From the NCBI RefSeq assembly GCF_000620305.1, contig NZ_KK211100.1:1073275-1137274 (forward strand): a stretch of 64,000 nt of DNA, in the 5' to 3' direction. The position numbers and the translations under genes are program-made. This stretch comes from Desulfitibacter alkalitolerans DSM 16504 (GTDB lineage Bacteria > Bacillota > DSM-16504 > Desulfitibacterales > Desulfitibacteraceae). Within the stretch, counting starts at the first letter, position 1. Every line of letters starts with the position of its first letter. The notes under the pieces were generated by a model that was not told the origin of the DNA, did no database searches, and saw only the letters and a list, made by a program, of their open reading frames with translations. Positions 1 to 7,365 of the stretch are shown in pieces.

Positions 1-1107
1 AACGGCCCAAAGTCCTAGGGAAAAGTACCACAATGCAATAGCTGTTCTTTCAGTAGCATAAGCATCAAAGGCCCCTCGCTCAAATACAATTTGAATTAAA
101 GGCTCTCTAATAACCATCAAGCCTGCAGCAGAAGGAATGGCTACAAGAGAAACCAACGCCATACCCGTCACAAGTGATTTTGCCAGCCCTTCTTTGTCAT
201 TGTTTGCTGCATACTGTGAAAAGGCTGGAAATATAGCTGTAGCTATTGCAGCAACAAATATGCCCAGGGGCAGGGCCATTAATCTATAAGCAAAGTCAAG
301 GGCGGTGATGCTTCCTGGTTCCAAGCCAGATGCAAATATTCTGTTCACAGCAAGATATATCTGATTAATTGCTATTGCTAAAGTTATGGGAAAAATAGTA
401 GCTCCAGCTTTTTTTACTGCCGGATGGGCTTTGTCCCAGTCCCATTTCCACTCAAAGCCTAATTTTTTTAAATATGGAAGCTGTATAATCAGAAAGCCTA
501 TAAAAGCAGCCAGGGTTCCTACTGCTAGTCCATGGACCCTGTACTGTCCAGCGAAGATTAGCACAGATACTATAACTATTATGTTTGCAAGGGCTGGAGC
601 AAAGGCAGGTATGCCAAACACCCCACTTGCATTTAAAACACCCGTTATGAGCATCCCTGCTCCCATAAATATAATAGAAGGAAAAATAATTCTTGTAAGA
701 CTAACTGTCAAGTCAAATGTTTCCTGGGAAAAGCCAGGAGCCAACAATTTAATTAACCAGGGGGCAAGGATTATCCCAAGTATTGTTATTCCCATGAGGA
801 TAACAACCGTCCAGTTAAACAGTATGCTTGTAGCCCTCCAGGCCTCAGATCTATCTTCTTTTATAAGATATGCCGTAATAATTGGCACTATTACAGATAT
901 AAAAGCCATGCCTAATACAGCCTGTAAAGCATAGGGCAGGGTGTAAGCAACTAAATATGCATCTGTAGCCCCACTAGCACCAAATTCCCTTGCAATAACT
1001 GCATCCCGAACAAATCCCAATACTCGACTTAGAAGGTTCATTAGTAAAACAATACCGGCAGCTTTAGCAATTTTTGTTCCTAGCGAGGCTTCCCTTTGTA
1101 GAGTCAT
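1..1107 (-). CDS. murJ: Lipid II flippase MurJ (MviN family), 3' end off window
   Basis: The first 369 codons of a polytopic membrane protein run off the left edge with the frame still open. The N-terminus contains VLGFVRDAVIAREFGASGA followed by TDAYLVAYTLPY, the typical MurJ/MviN start, and the last visible residues contain ERGAFDAYATERTA, matching the conserved MurJ 'FERGAF' segment. MurJ flips the lipid-linked peptidoglycan precursor lipid II across the cytoplasmic membrane (family knowledge). The ATG at 1105-1107 is preceded by an AGGAAGAGGAT ribosome site. The upstream 640 bases are non-coding and carry a sigma-54-type promoter pointing this way, but a hairpin with a U-tract lies between it and murJ. 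Other members of the MOP superfamily are the main alternative, but the motifs favour MurJ. Confidence 0.9.
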   Translation of the reverse strand, partial: MTLQREASLGTKIAKAAGIVLLMNLLSRVLGFVRDAVIAREFGASGATDAYLVAYTLPYALQAVLGMAFISVIVPIITAYLIKEDRSEAWRATSILFNWTVVILMGITILGIILAPWLIKLLAPGFSQETFDLTVSLTRIIFPSIIFMGAGMLITGVLNASGVFGIPAFAPALANIIVIVSVLIFAGQYRVHGLAVGTLAAFIGFLIIQLPYLKKLGFEWKWDWDKAHPAVKKAGATIFPITLAIAINQIYLAVNRIFASGLEPGSITALDFAYRLMALPLGIFVAAIATAIFPAFSQYAANNDKEGLAKSLVTGMALVSLVAIPSAAGLMVIREPLIQIVFERGAFDAYATERTAIALWYFSLGLWAV

Positions 1108-1149
1108 TTTTTATCCTCTTCCTGCCTATATTACTATATCTAGAACATA

Positions 1150-1180
1150 TATCCTTCTATCTAGTTCCTAGTTCCCTCAG
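1150..1180. repeat. Short pyrimidine-rich run with heptamer periodicity
   Basis: The run CTATCTAGTTCCTAGTTCCC contains the step CTAGTTC twice at 7-base spacing. Similar 7-base runs occur at 7434-7463 (on the complementary strand) and 33650-33686. No function can be assigned. Confidence 0.35.
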
Positions 1181-1308
1181 GTTTTATCTCTCACATCTAA
1201 TATTATAGGTAAGTTCCTTAATACAAGCAAGAAAAACCTCCAAATATATTAGACGCATTAGTCTGTTAAAAGTTCCATGTAAAGGTAAATTTTTAGCTAA
1301 AATTGGAC

Positions 1309-1335
1309 AAAAAAAATAGGGGGCATGTTCCCCTT
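1309..1335 (-). terminator. Hairpin plus U-tract read on the minus strand
   Basis: On the minus strand AAGGGG (1335-1330) faces CCCCCT (1323-1318) across a six-base loop, giving four G-C pairs and one mismatch. An A and eight T residues (1316-1309) follow. This is the shape of an intrinsic terminator, though the stem is short. It would end transcripts started at the sigma-54 promoter at 1409-1424 before they reach murJ. Confidence 0.5.
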
Positions 1336-1398
1336 ATATAAGTAGAGTATTAACAAACTCATTGGTCCACGACAGACGGCTCCAAATAGAGTTGTTAG
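1309..1398 (-). ncRNA. Candidate ~90-nt sigma-54-dependent small RNA
   Basis: A textbook sigma-54 promoter (1424-1409, minus) would start transcription near 1398, and a terminator-like hairpin with eight U residues ends at 1309. Between them the only possible reading frame is short, hydrophobic and lacks a ribosome site. The simplest reading is a short untranslated RNA, or a leader in front of murJ if the hairpin is read through. This is inference from the two signals; conservation is unknown. Confidence 0.3.
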
Positions 1399-1408
1399 CC
1401 TACTAATA

Positions 1409-1424
1409 AGCAAGTCCCGTGCCA
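1409..1424 (-). promoter_or_regulatory. Sigma-54 (-24/-12) promoter, minus strand
   Basis: Read on the minus strand the sequence is TGGCACGGGACTTGCT, a full match to the sigma-54 consensus TGGCAC-N5-TTGCT with the invariant GG and GC exactly ten bases apart. It points away from the alcohol dehydrogenase, towards a terminator-like hairpin and murJ, and is divergent from the sigma-54 promoter at 1652-1667. Confidence 0.75.
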
Positions 1425-1460
1425 AAAGGTTATAAATACAATAATAATAAATAATAAAAT

Positions 1461-1484
1461 AAAAAATCACCAGGAATCCTGGTG
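1461..1484 (-). promoter_or_regulatory. Palindrome with minus-strand U-tract (activator site or terminator)
   Basis: CACCAGGAATCCTGGTG (1468-1484) is a 17-base near-perfect palindrome followed on the minus strand by ATTTTTTATTTT. It has the form of an intrinsic terminator, but no minus-strand gene lies upstream. It sits about 50 bases upstream of the minus-strand sigma-54 promoter, so a binding site for a sigma-54 activator is equally possible. Confidence 0.4.
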
Positions 1485-1550
1485 CACATGAGCTCAAATA
1501 ATTTGAATGGCTTTTCGAAATGCATCTCTTTAATTGGCAGCAAACAAAGA

Positions 1551-1589
1551 ACGTCCATTTTTTTGGACGTCATGTTCAATAAATTGAAC
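1551..1589. promoter_or_regulatory. Two inverted repeats, candidate enhancer sites for a sigma-54 activator
   Basis: ACGTCCA (1551-1557) and TGGACGT (1564-1570) form a 7-base inverted repeat around six T residues. GTTCAAT (1574-1580) and ATTGAAC (1583-1589) form a second one. They lie about 75-115 bases upstream of the sigma-54 promoter for the alcohol dehydrogenase, the usual distance for binding by bacterial enhancer-binding proteins. The second repeat is followed by TTTTT and could also be a weak terminator. Confidence 0.4.
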
Positions 1590-1651
1590 TTTTTCTGATT
1601 GATTTTTAAAACAACTCAAATAAAACCAAACCTATCATAGCAATTTTTTTG

Positions 1652-1667
1652 TGGCACGGTTTTTGCT
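1652..1667 (+). promoter_or_regulatory. Sigma-54 (-24/-12) promoter of the alcohol dehydrogenase transcript
   Basis: TGGCACGGTTTTTGCT matches the sigma-54 consensus at every defined position, with GG (1653-1654) and GC (1665-1666) ten bases apart. The predicted start is near 1677, upstream of a 49-codon ORF and the alcohol dehydrogenase. Sigma-54 control of clostridial alcohol dehydrogenase genes is known, which fits. Confidence 0.8.
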
Positions 1668-1718
1668 AGTTAAATATTTCACAACTAGTTAAGTGTTTTA
1701 AAGTTAAATGTTTCACAA
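1667..1718 (+). promoter_or_regulatory. Two Rex-like boxes at and after the predicted transcription start
   Basis: TAGTTAAATATTTCACAA (1667-1684) and AAGTTAAATGTTTCACAA (1701-1718) resemble the Rex operator (family consensus close to TTGTGAAATATTTCACAA; TTGTTAA half-sites also occur). A third, weaker AGTTAAGTGTTT copy lies between them. The first box overlaps the predicted +1 of the sigma-54 promoter. Rex is an NADH/NAD+-sensing repressor of fermentation genes. The boxes could also be direct repeats for another regulator. Confidence 0.45.
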
Positions 1719-1744
1719 AAAGAAATCTAAAGGAGGGTATAAAA

Positions 1745-1894
1745 ATGACTAATCCAATGACTAACCCAGCTGTTGACAGGAACCTTATCCTAAGTAAAAA
1801 ACACCCATCAAGAGATGTAAATATTAAAATCAACACTATAGTAAAGCACAAGGAAAACTTTAAACCCTTATACAGCAAGCATAAAAAATTTTAA
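1745..1894 (+). CDS. Small ORF, 49 residues, unknown function
   Basis: An ATG at 1745 follows an unusually strong ribosome site (AAAGGAGGG, seven bases away). The product is 49 residues, starts MTNPMTNPAVDRN and is lysine-rich and basic (KHKENFKPLYSKHKKF at the end), with no cysteine and no membrane segment. It lies between the sigma-54 promoter/Rex-like boxes and the alcohol dehydrogenase, 42 bases from the latter, so it would be the first gene of that transcript. The good ribosome site argues for translation, but no family is recognised. It may be a small regulatory or accessory protein, or a leader peptide. Confidence 0.5.
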   Translation: MTNPMTNPAVDRNLILSKKHPSRDVNIKINTIVKHKENFKPLYSKHKKF

Positions 1895-1936
1895 AAGTTT
1901 AGGTTTGCTAAACATAGCATACAAGGAGGTATTTAC

Positions 1937-3028
1937 ATGAATGTAGTAGCAATGAAAAAGGAATCGCTAGTTATGAAGGGTTTTGCAATGAAGAGAATTG
2001 GAGATGCTGGATGGATAGAAAAACAAAGGCCCCAATGCGGTCCATTAGATGCAATTATAACACCGCTAGCTTTAGCACCTTGCACATCAGATGTTCATAC
2101 TGTTTGGGAAGGCGGCGTTGGTGAAAGATACAATGTAATCCTTGGTCATGAAGCTGTTGGAGAAATTGTTGAAGTTGGTAAAGATGTAAGAGATTTTAAA
2201 CCTGGCGACAAGGTTATTGTACCTGCAATTACACCAGACTGGAATACCATGGAGATTCAGAAAAACCTTCATCCACACAGTGGTGGAATGCTTGCGGGTT
2301 ATCAATTTACTAATATAAAAGACGGAGTTTTCGGGGAATATTTCCATGTAAATCATGCAGATATGAACCTGGCGTTACTTCCAGATGGAATTTCATATGA
2401 AGCTGCCTTAATGATGACAGACATGATGACTACCGGTGTTCATGGTGCAGAATTAGCTGATATTCAAATGGGTGACACTGTAGCAGTTTTAGGCATTGGA
2501 CCAGTTGGCTTAATGAGTGTTGCTGGTGCTAAACTGCGTGGTGCAGGAAGAATTATCGTGGTGGGAAATAGACCTGTGACTATTGAGGCAGCCAAATACT
2601 ACGGAGCAACTGATATAATAGATTATAAAGAAGGTCCTATCGTAGAGCAGGTTATGGAGTTAACCAAAAACAAAGGGGTTGAAGCAACTATTATTGCTGG
2701 TGGAGGAGCTGATATCCTTTCAGATGCAGTAAAAATCACTGCTCCAGGTGGAAATATTGGAAACGTAAATTACTTTGGAGAAGGTGAAATCCTGCCCATT
2801 CCCCGTCTAGAATGGGGTCTTGGTATGGCTCATAAGACAATTAGAGGAGGCCTTACTCCCGGTGGCCGTGTTAGAATGGAGAAAATGATTGCCCTTGTAC
2901 AGGCTGATAGAATAGACCCTGAAAGAATGGTTACTCATGTGTTATATGGATTTGAAAGTGTTGAACAAGCGCTTCTTATGATGAGAGATAAGCCCAGAGA
3001 CATGATTAAGCCTGTAGTTATAGTTTAA
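1937..3028 (+). CDS. NADP-dependent secondary alcohol dehydrogenase (zinc, MDR family)
   Basis: This 363-residue enzyme closely follows the Thermoanaerobacter brockii / Clostridium beijerinckii secondary alcohol dehydrogenase along its whole length. It should interconvert 2-propanol or 2-butanol and the ketone with NADP(H). The catalytic zinc ligands align as Cys49 (PCTSD), His71 (GHEAVG) and Asp162 (MTDMMTTG). The Rossmann loop GIGPVG and the VVGNRP segment keep the arginine that binds the NADP phosphate; the neighbouring serine of the homologues is asparagine here. The start at 1937 follows AAGGAGGT and adds 12 residues before the usual MKGFAM start, which itself has no ribosome site, so the extension is probably real. 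It is the main gene behind the sigma-54 promoter and ends at a terminator. Confidence 0.93.
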   Translation: MNVVAMKKESLVMKGFAMKRIGDAGWIEKQRPQCGPLDAIITPLALAPCTSDVHTVWEGGVGERYNVILGHEAVGEIVEVGKDVRDFKPGDKVIVPAITPDWNTMEIQKNLHPHSGGMLAGYQFTNIKDGVFGEYFHVNHADMNLALLPDGISYEAALMMTDMMTTGVHGAELADIQMGDTVAVLGIGPVGLMSVAGAKLRGAGRIIVVGNRPVTIEAAKYYGATDIIDYKEGPIVEQVMELTKNKGVEATIIAGGGADILSDAVKITAPGGNIGNVNYFGEGEILPIPRLEWGLGMAHKTIRGGLTPGGRVRMEKMIALVQADRIDPERMVTHVLYGFESVEQALLMMRDKPRDMIKPVVIV

Positions 3029-3068
3029 AAGCACCATGCAAGAATTTAACAAAACAATAATTATAAAA

Positions 3069-3103
3069 AGATGGCTTATGTTTTTTTATAGGCTGTCTTT
3101 TTT
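3069..3103 (+). terminator. Intrinsic terminator after the alcohol dehydrogenase
   Basis: AGATGGCTTAT (3069-3079) pairs with ATAGGCTGTCT (3088-3098) over eleven positions with three G-U pairs, and is followed by TTTTTT. It separates the dehydrogenase from the hydrogenase operon. The remaining bases to 3262 hold no clear -35/-10 or sigma-54 match that I could settle on. Confidence 0.7.
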
Positions 3104-3262
3104 AAATGTTTTAGATGTAAAGCCTGAAGATATACCTTGCACTAGCAATACTTGCAAAACCATCTGCTGCTTTCATGGGCATACACCGGGTGACTACAGG
3201 TAATACCAGCACTAGAATCAATAAATAGTATAAAAAAGTGAATAGTATATACAGAAAGGATT

Positions 3263-3793
3263 GTGAGCAAAGTGACCAAACCGCAAGAAATAAGTGTGAC
3301 TAGACCTATTAGTGAAGACCTGCCAGAGGATAAGTTTCATCAGCTGGACGCCTTTTTAGATAACATGGGGACTACCAAGGGCTCGCTGATAGAAATTCTG
3401 CATAAGGCCCAGGAGATTTTTGGCTTTCTCCCCCGGGACCTGCAGCTGTATATTGCCCGAAAGCTGGGAATTCCCGGAGCAGAGGTATTTGGCGTGGTAA
3501 GCTTTTACTCTTACTTTACTACCAAGCCAAGAGGGAAGCATACTGTCAGCGTCTGTATGGGAACAGCCTGCTTTGTGAGAGGTGCGGACAAAATCCTGGA
3601 TAAATTTAAAGAGAGTATCGGCATTAACGCCAATGAGACCTCGGAAGATGGATGCTTCACACTGAGAGATGTCCGCTGCATCGGCGCCTGTGGACTGGCG
3701 CCTGTGGTGACTGTAAATGACAAGGTTCATGGAAGACTAACAGAAGATCAGGTACCCGATGTGGTGAATAACTATCGAGCAAAGGAGGAATAG
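3263..3793 (+). CDS. hydC: [FeFe]-hydrogenase subunit HydC (NuoE-like, [2Fe-2S])
   Basis: This 176-residue NuoE/HndA-type subunit has a helical N-terminal part (SLIEILHKAQEIFGFLPRDLQ) and a thioredoxin-like [2Fe-2S] domain whose ligands are Cys98, Cys103, Cys139 and Cys143. In HydABC complexes this subunit passes electrons between the NAD(H)-flavin subunit and the hydrogenase subunit in the cytoplasm. The GTG start at 3263 is preceded by AGAAAGGA. The next gene starts two bases after the stop, with its ribosome site inside this gene, so translation is coupled. A second copy of the subunit is at 15626-16117. Confidence 0.92.
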   Translation: MSKVTKPQEISVTRPISEDLPEDKFHQLDAFLDNMGTTKGSLIEILHKAQEIFGFLPRDLQLYIARKLGIPGAEVFGVVSFYSYFTTKPRGKHTVSVCMGTACFVRGADKILDKFKESIGINANETSEDGCFTLRDVRCIGACGLAPVVTVNDKVHGRLTEDQVPDVVNNYRAKEE

Positions 3794-3795
3794 CT

Positions 3796-5529
3796 TTGAT
3801 TAGCAGCTTAGCCGAATTAAACAGTATCAAGCAGCAGTCCTTGGCCAAAGTAATTTTGCGCCAGCATGTGGATGTGGTTAAAGAGGGCGTCTTCCCTAAA
3901 GAGCGGATGAACCTCTTGGTATGTGCGGGCACAGGCTGTGTAGCCAGTGATAGTGAAAAGGTGATCAAGAACCTGAAGATTGTCATCAAGGCCAGGGGGC
4001 AGGCAGATCAGGTAAGTGTAGTAAAGACCGGCTGTTTTGGCTTTTGTGAGCAAGGACCTATCGTAAAGGTAGAGCCAGACAATGTGTTTTATGTGCGAGT
4101 AGGGCCAAAGGATGCCAAGGAGATAGTTGACGAACACATAATTAAGGGCAATCACGTGGAGCGGCTGCTTTACCAGGACCCCAACACCAAGCAGCTGGTT
4201 CACCTGCAGGAGGAAATGAACTTCTATAAAAAGCAGATTCGGGTAGCCTTGCGCAACTGCGGTTTAATAAACCCAGAAGACATCTATGAATATATAGCAG
4301 TAGGCGGCTATGAAGCCCTGGGGCAAGCCTTGACCAGGATGACTAGTGATCAAGTGATAGAGGAAGTGAAAAAATCCGGCTTGCGGGGTCGGGGCGGCGG
4401 AGGCTTTCCCACCGGCTTAAAATGGGAAATTACCAGGGCTCAGGAAGGTCAGGTAAAATATGTCATCTGCAACGCTGACGAAGGCGACCCAGGTGCCTTT
4501 ATGGATCGCAGTATCCTGGAGGGAGATCCCCACAGCGTGTTAGAAGCCATGGCCATTGGTGCATACGCTATCGGCGCCGGTAAGGGCTTGATTTACATCA
4601 GAGCCGAATACCCCTTGGCCATTCAACGCTTAAATACTGCCCTTGTTCAAGCTAGAGAGCAGGGCATGCTGGGGAAAAACCTGTTTGGTACAGATTTTAG
4701 CTTTGATATTGACATCAAGCTGGGGGCGGGGGCCTTTGTGTGTGGGGAGGAGACAGCCCTGATTAATTCCTGTGAAGGTAAACGAGGAGAGCCCAGTAAC
4801 AAGCCGCCCTACCCGGCTCAAGAAGGCTACTGGGGATATCCTACCTGTGTCAACAACGTGGAAACCTTTGCCAATATCCCAGCTATTTTGACTAAAGGAG
4901 CCCAGTGGTTTGCCTCCATGGGTACAGAGCGGAGCAAGGGAACCAAGGTTTTCGCTTTAGCCGGCAAGATTGACAATGTGGGACTAGTAGAGGTGCCTAT
5001 GGGTCTCACCATACGAGAAGTAATTTACGATATTGGCGGTGGCATTCCCAATGGTAAAAGATTTAAAGCGGTGCAAACAGGCGGCCCTTCTGGGGGCGTG
5101 ATAACAGAAAAGGATTTAGATACCCCCATTGAGTACGATCTCCTATTGGAAAAGGGCTCTATGATGGGCTCTGGTGGGATGATTGTCATGGATGAGGATG
5201 ATAACATGGTGCATATAGCCAAATTTTATCTGGAGTTTACCATGAACGAAGCCTGCGGCAAATGTGTTCCAGGGCGGATAGGCACGAAGCGTCTTTTTGA
5301 AATGCTGGAAAAAATCACTGAAGGAAAGGGAACCATGGCAGATCTGGATGCCATCAAGCAGCTGGCCTACATGGTCAAGGAGACCTCTCTGTGCGGCCTG
5401 TGTCAAACTGCACCTAACCCAATTATCAGCACCATGAATCACTTTTGGCATGAATATGTTCAACTAGTGCAGAATGCAGAACATCCCCAGTGTAAAGGAA
5501 ACCATGAAGCTAAAAGTAATACAGTGTAA
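3796..5529 (+). CDS. hydB: [FeFe]-hydrogenase NAD(H)/FMN subunit HydB (NuoF-like), altered N3-type cluster motif
   Basis: This 577-residue protein starts at TTG 3796 behind AAAGGAGGA. Order: thioredoxin-like [2Fe-2S] domain (Cys43, 48, 80, 84); FMN/NADH-binding NuoF core with GRGGGGFPTG near residues 198-207 and NADEGDPGAF; SLBB-like part; C-terminal [4Fe-4S] region. It should oxidise NADH or reduce NAD+ in a bifurcating or NADH-dependent hydrogenase. Two oddities are visible. The N3-type cluster motif, normally CxxCxxC plus a distal Cys, reads CGKCVPG, so the third cysteine is Gly493, while the distal site reads LCGLC with an additional Cys536 beside Cys533. It also ends soon after this motif, without the C-terminal ferredoxin domain of many HydB proteins. 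It lies in the hydC-hydB-hydA operon, 28 bases before hydA. Confidence 0.92.
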   Translation: MISSLAELNSIKQQSLAKVILRQHVDVVKEGVFPKERMNLLVCAGTGCVASDSEKVIKNLKIVIKARGQADQVSVVKTGCFGFCEQGPIVKVEPDNVFYVRVGPKDAKEIVDEHIIKGNHVERLLYQDPNTKQLVHLQEEMNFYKKQIRVALRNCGLINPEDIYEYIAVGGYEALGQALTRMTSDQVIEEVKKSGLRGRGGGGFPTGLKWEITRAQEGQVKYVICNADEGDPGAFMDRSILEGDPHSVLEAMAIGAYAIGAGKGLIYIRAEYPLAIQRLNTALVQAREQGMLGKNLFGTDFSFDIDIKLGAGAFVCGEETALINSCEGKRGEPSNKPPYPAQEGYWGYPTCVNNVETFANIPAILTKGAQWFASMGTERSKGTKVFALAGKIDNVGLVEVPMGLTIREVIYDIGGGIPNGKRFKAVQTGGPSGGVITEKDLDTPIEYDLLLEKGSMMGSGGMIVMDEDDNMVHIAKFYLEFTMNEACGKCVPGRIGTKRLFEMLEKITEGKGTMADLDAIKQLAYMVKETSLCGLCQTAPNPIISTMNHFWHEYVQLVQNAEHPQCKGNHEAKSNTV

Positions 5530-5557
5530 CTTCTTAAGAAAAGAGCGAGGTGAGACA

Positions 5558-7342
5558 ATGTCAGGCAATCAAGAAAAACAAGAAGCTAGAAAACAGGTCA
5601 AGGTGCAAATCAACGATCAGCATATCACAGTGCCTGAAGGCATCACTGTGTTAGAAGCAGCCCACGAGATCGGGGTCAAGATACCTACCCTTTGTCACCT
5701 GGATTTGCACGATCTGCAGCTATATAATAAAACCGCCTCCTGCAGAGTTTGTCTGGTAGAAATGATACAGGGAAATAGCAACCACAATAAACTAGTACCA
5801 TCCTGTGTAACAAGGATGGAAGAGGGAATGATGGTCAGGACTGATACCATTAAGGCTATTACCGCTCGCAGAATCGCCGTGGAACTCCTGTTATCCAACC
5901 ACCCCAACGAGTGCTTTACCTGCCCTAAAAACCTGGAGTGCGATCTCCAATCCCTGGCACAGGAACTAAAAGTGCGGGAGATTCGCTGGGCAGGAGAGCG
6001 CATGAGCTATCCCATGGATATTTCCAGCGATGCCATAGCAAAAAATTCAAATAAGTGTATCTACTGCCGCCGCTGCGAGACGGGCTGCAATGTGGTTCAG
6101 ACCTGTGGTATTCTCTCAGGAATTGGTCGGGGCTTCAACGTCTTTGTAGGTCCCTTTGCCAATATCCCCATGGCGGAATCCTCCTGCACCTACTGTGGTC
6201 AATGTGTTCAGAGCTGTCCTACAGCAGCACTGACAGAAGTCTATCATACCGACAAGGTTTGGAAGGCTATCTACGATCCAGACAAATTTGTGATTGTCCA
6301 GACAGCGCCGGCTATTAGGGTAGCCCTTGGCGAGCTCTTCGGCATGAAAGCGGGCACTATTGTAACAGGGAAGATGGTCACTGCGCTAAAGCGCATAGGC
6401 TTTGATGCGGTGTTTGACACCAACTTTGGGGCAGATTTAACAGTGATGGAGGAAGCATCGGAGCTAATTTATCGCCTGCAAAACAACAAAAACCTGCCTA
6501 TTTTAACCAACTGCTGCCCTGCATGGGTAAAGTTTATCGAACATCAATTTCCTGATCTTATCCATGTGCCCTCTACCTGTAAATCTCCCCATATCATGCT
6601 AGGGCAGATTGCAAAAACCTATTACGCCGAGAAAAAGGGCTTAAACCCGGATAACATCGTAGTAGTATCCATCATGCCCTGCATCGCCAAAAAAGCAGAG
6701 GCTAAGCGGCCAGAGCTGACCAAGGATGCTCGCAACAATGTGGATATATCCATCACCACCCGAGAGATAGGAGCCATGATCAAGGAAGCAGGAATCGAGT
6801 TTGACCGTTTACCCGACAGTGAATTTGACAGCCCGCTAGGTGAAACTACTGGAGCCTCAGCTATCTTTGGCACTGCCGGTGGAGTTATAGAAGCGGCTCT
6901 CCGCACTGCCTACGAATGGATGACTGGTGAAACCCTGGAGCAGATAGAGTTTGAAGAGCTGCGAGGGATGGAAGGGATACGAAAGGCCACAGTGAAAGTC
7001 GGCGAACAGGAGCTGAACATTGGTATTGCCAGCGGCCTGGGCAATGCCCGAGTCATCCTGGAGGAAATTCGTGAAAGAAAATCCCAGTACCACGCCATTG
7101 AAATTATGGCCTGTCCCGGGGGATGTATAGCAGGGGGTGGTCAACCCTATCATCACGGTAACGAGGAAATAATCAAAAAGCGCCGAGATGCTATATATGA
7201 AGAAGATCGCAGAAAAGGCATTAGAAAATCCCACGAGAACAAAGAAATCCAGGATCTCTACAAGACCTTCTTGGGAGAGCCTTTCGGGGAGAAAGCCCAC
7301 AAGCTGCTGCATACCCATTTTGAAAAGAGAGAAAGAATCTAA
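5558..7342 (+). CDS. hydA: [FeFe]-hydrogenase catalytic subunit HydA (first copy)
   Basis: This 594-residue hydrogenase reduces protons or oxidises H2 at the H-cluster. Order: plant-type [2Fe-2S] domain (Cys46, 62, 65, 83), His-Cys [4Fe-4S] site (His115, Cys119, 122, 128), two-[4Fe-4S] ferredoxin domain (Cys167-177 and 210-220), then the H-domain. H-cluster motifs are TNCCPAW (319-320), MPCIAKK (Cys375) and EIMACPGGCIAGGGQP (Cys519, Cys523). The first motif has Asn where TSCCPxW is usual, and both cysteines are kept. The ATG at 5558 is chosen because GCGAGGTGAG precedes it; an in-frame start at 5474 would overlap hydB by 56 bases without a ribosome site. It is the last gene of a trimeric HydABC operon, probably electron-bifurcating or NADH-dependent (inference). 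Confidence 0.95.
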   Translation: MSGNQEKQEARKQVKVQINDQHITVPEGITVLEAAHEIGVKIPTLCHLDLHDLQLYNKTASCRVCLVEMIQGNSNHNKLVPSCVTRMEEGMMVRTDTIKAITARRIAVELLLSNHPNECFTCPKNLECDLQSLAQELKVREIRWAGERMSYPMDISSDAIAKNSNKCIYCRRCETGCNVVQTCGILSGIGRGFNVFVGPFANIPMAESSCTYCGQCVQSCPTAALTEVYHTDKVWKAIYDPDKFVIVQTAPAIRVALGELFGMKAGTIVTGKMVTALKRIGFDAVFDTNFGADLTVMEEASELIYRLQNNKNLPILTNCCPAWVKFIEHQFPDLIHVPSTCKSPHIMLGQIAKTYYAEKKGLNPDNIVVVSIMPCIAKKAEAKRPELTKDARNNVDISITTREIGAMIKEAGIEFDRLPDSEFDSPLGETTGASAIFGTAGGVIEAALRTAYEWMTGETLEQIEFEELRGMEGIRKATVKVGEQELNIGIASGLGNARVILEEIRERKSQYHAIEIMACPGGCIAGGGQPYHHGNEEIIKKRRDAIYEEDRRKGIRKSHENKEIQDLYKTFLGEPFGEKAHKLLHTHFEKRERI

Positions 7343-7365
7343 TTTCTATATTTCTATAAACAGAA

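Noticed and set aside
386-934. 182-residue plus-strand frame
   Set aside because: It lies opposite murJ, whose residues match the family, and has no recognisable features.
1297-1497. 66-residue hydrophobic minus-strand frame
   Set aside because: It crosses the sigma-54 promoter and the terminator-like hairpin and has no ribosome site.
3104-3262. Sigma-54 promoter for the first hydABC operon
   Set aside because: TTGCAC and TTGC strings occur near 3137-3155, but GG is missing and the spacing is wrong.
5474-5557. Longer start for the first HydA
   Set aside because: It overlaps hydB by 56 bases without a ribosome site, while the ATG at 5558 has GCGAGGTGAG before it and matches the usual start of the [2Fe-2S] domain.
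3263-7342. Horizontal transfer of the first hydrogenase operon because of higher G+C
   Set aside because: A few sampled 60-base lines looked G+C-richer (37 and 32 of 60) than one from the second operon (29 of 60), but this is too small a sample to claim transfer; a window-wide composition and codon-usage calculation would be needed.
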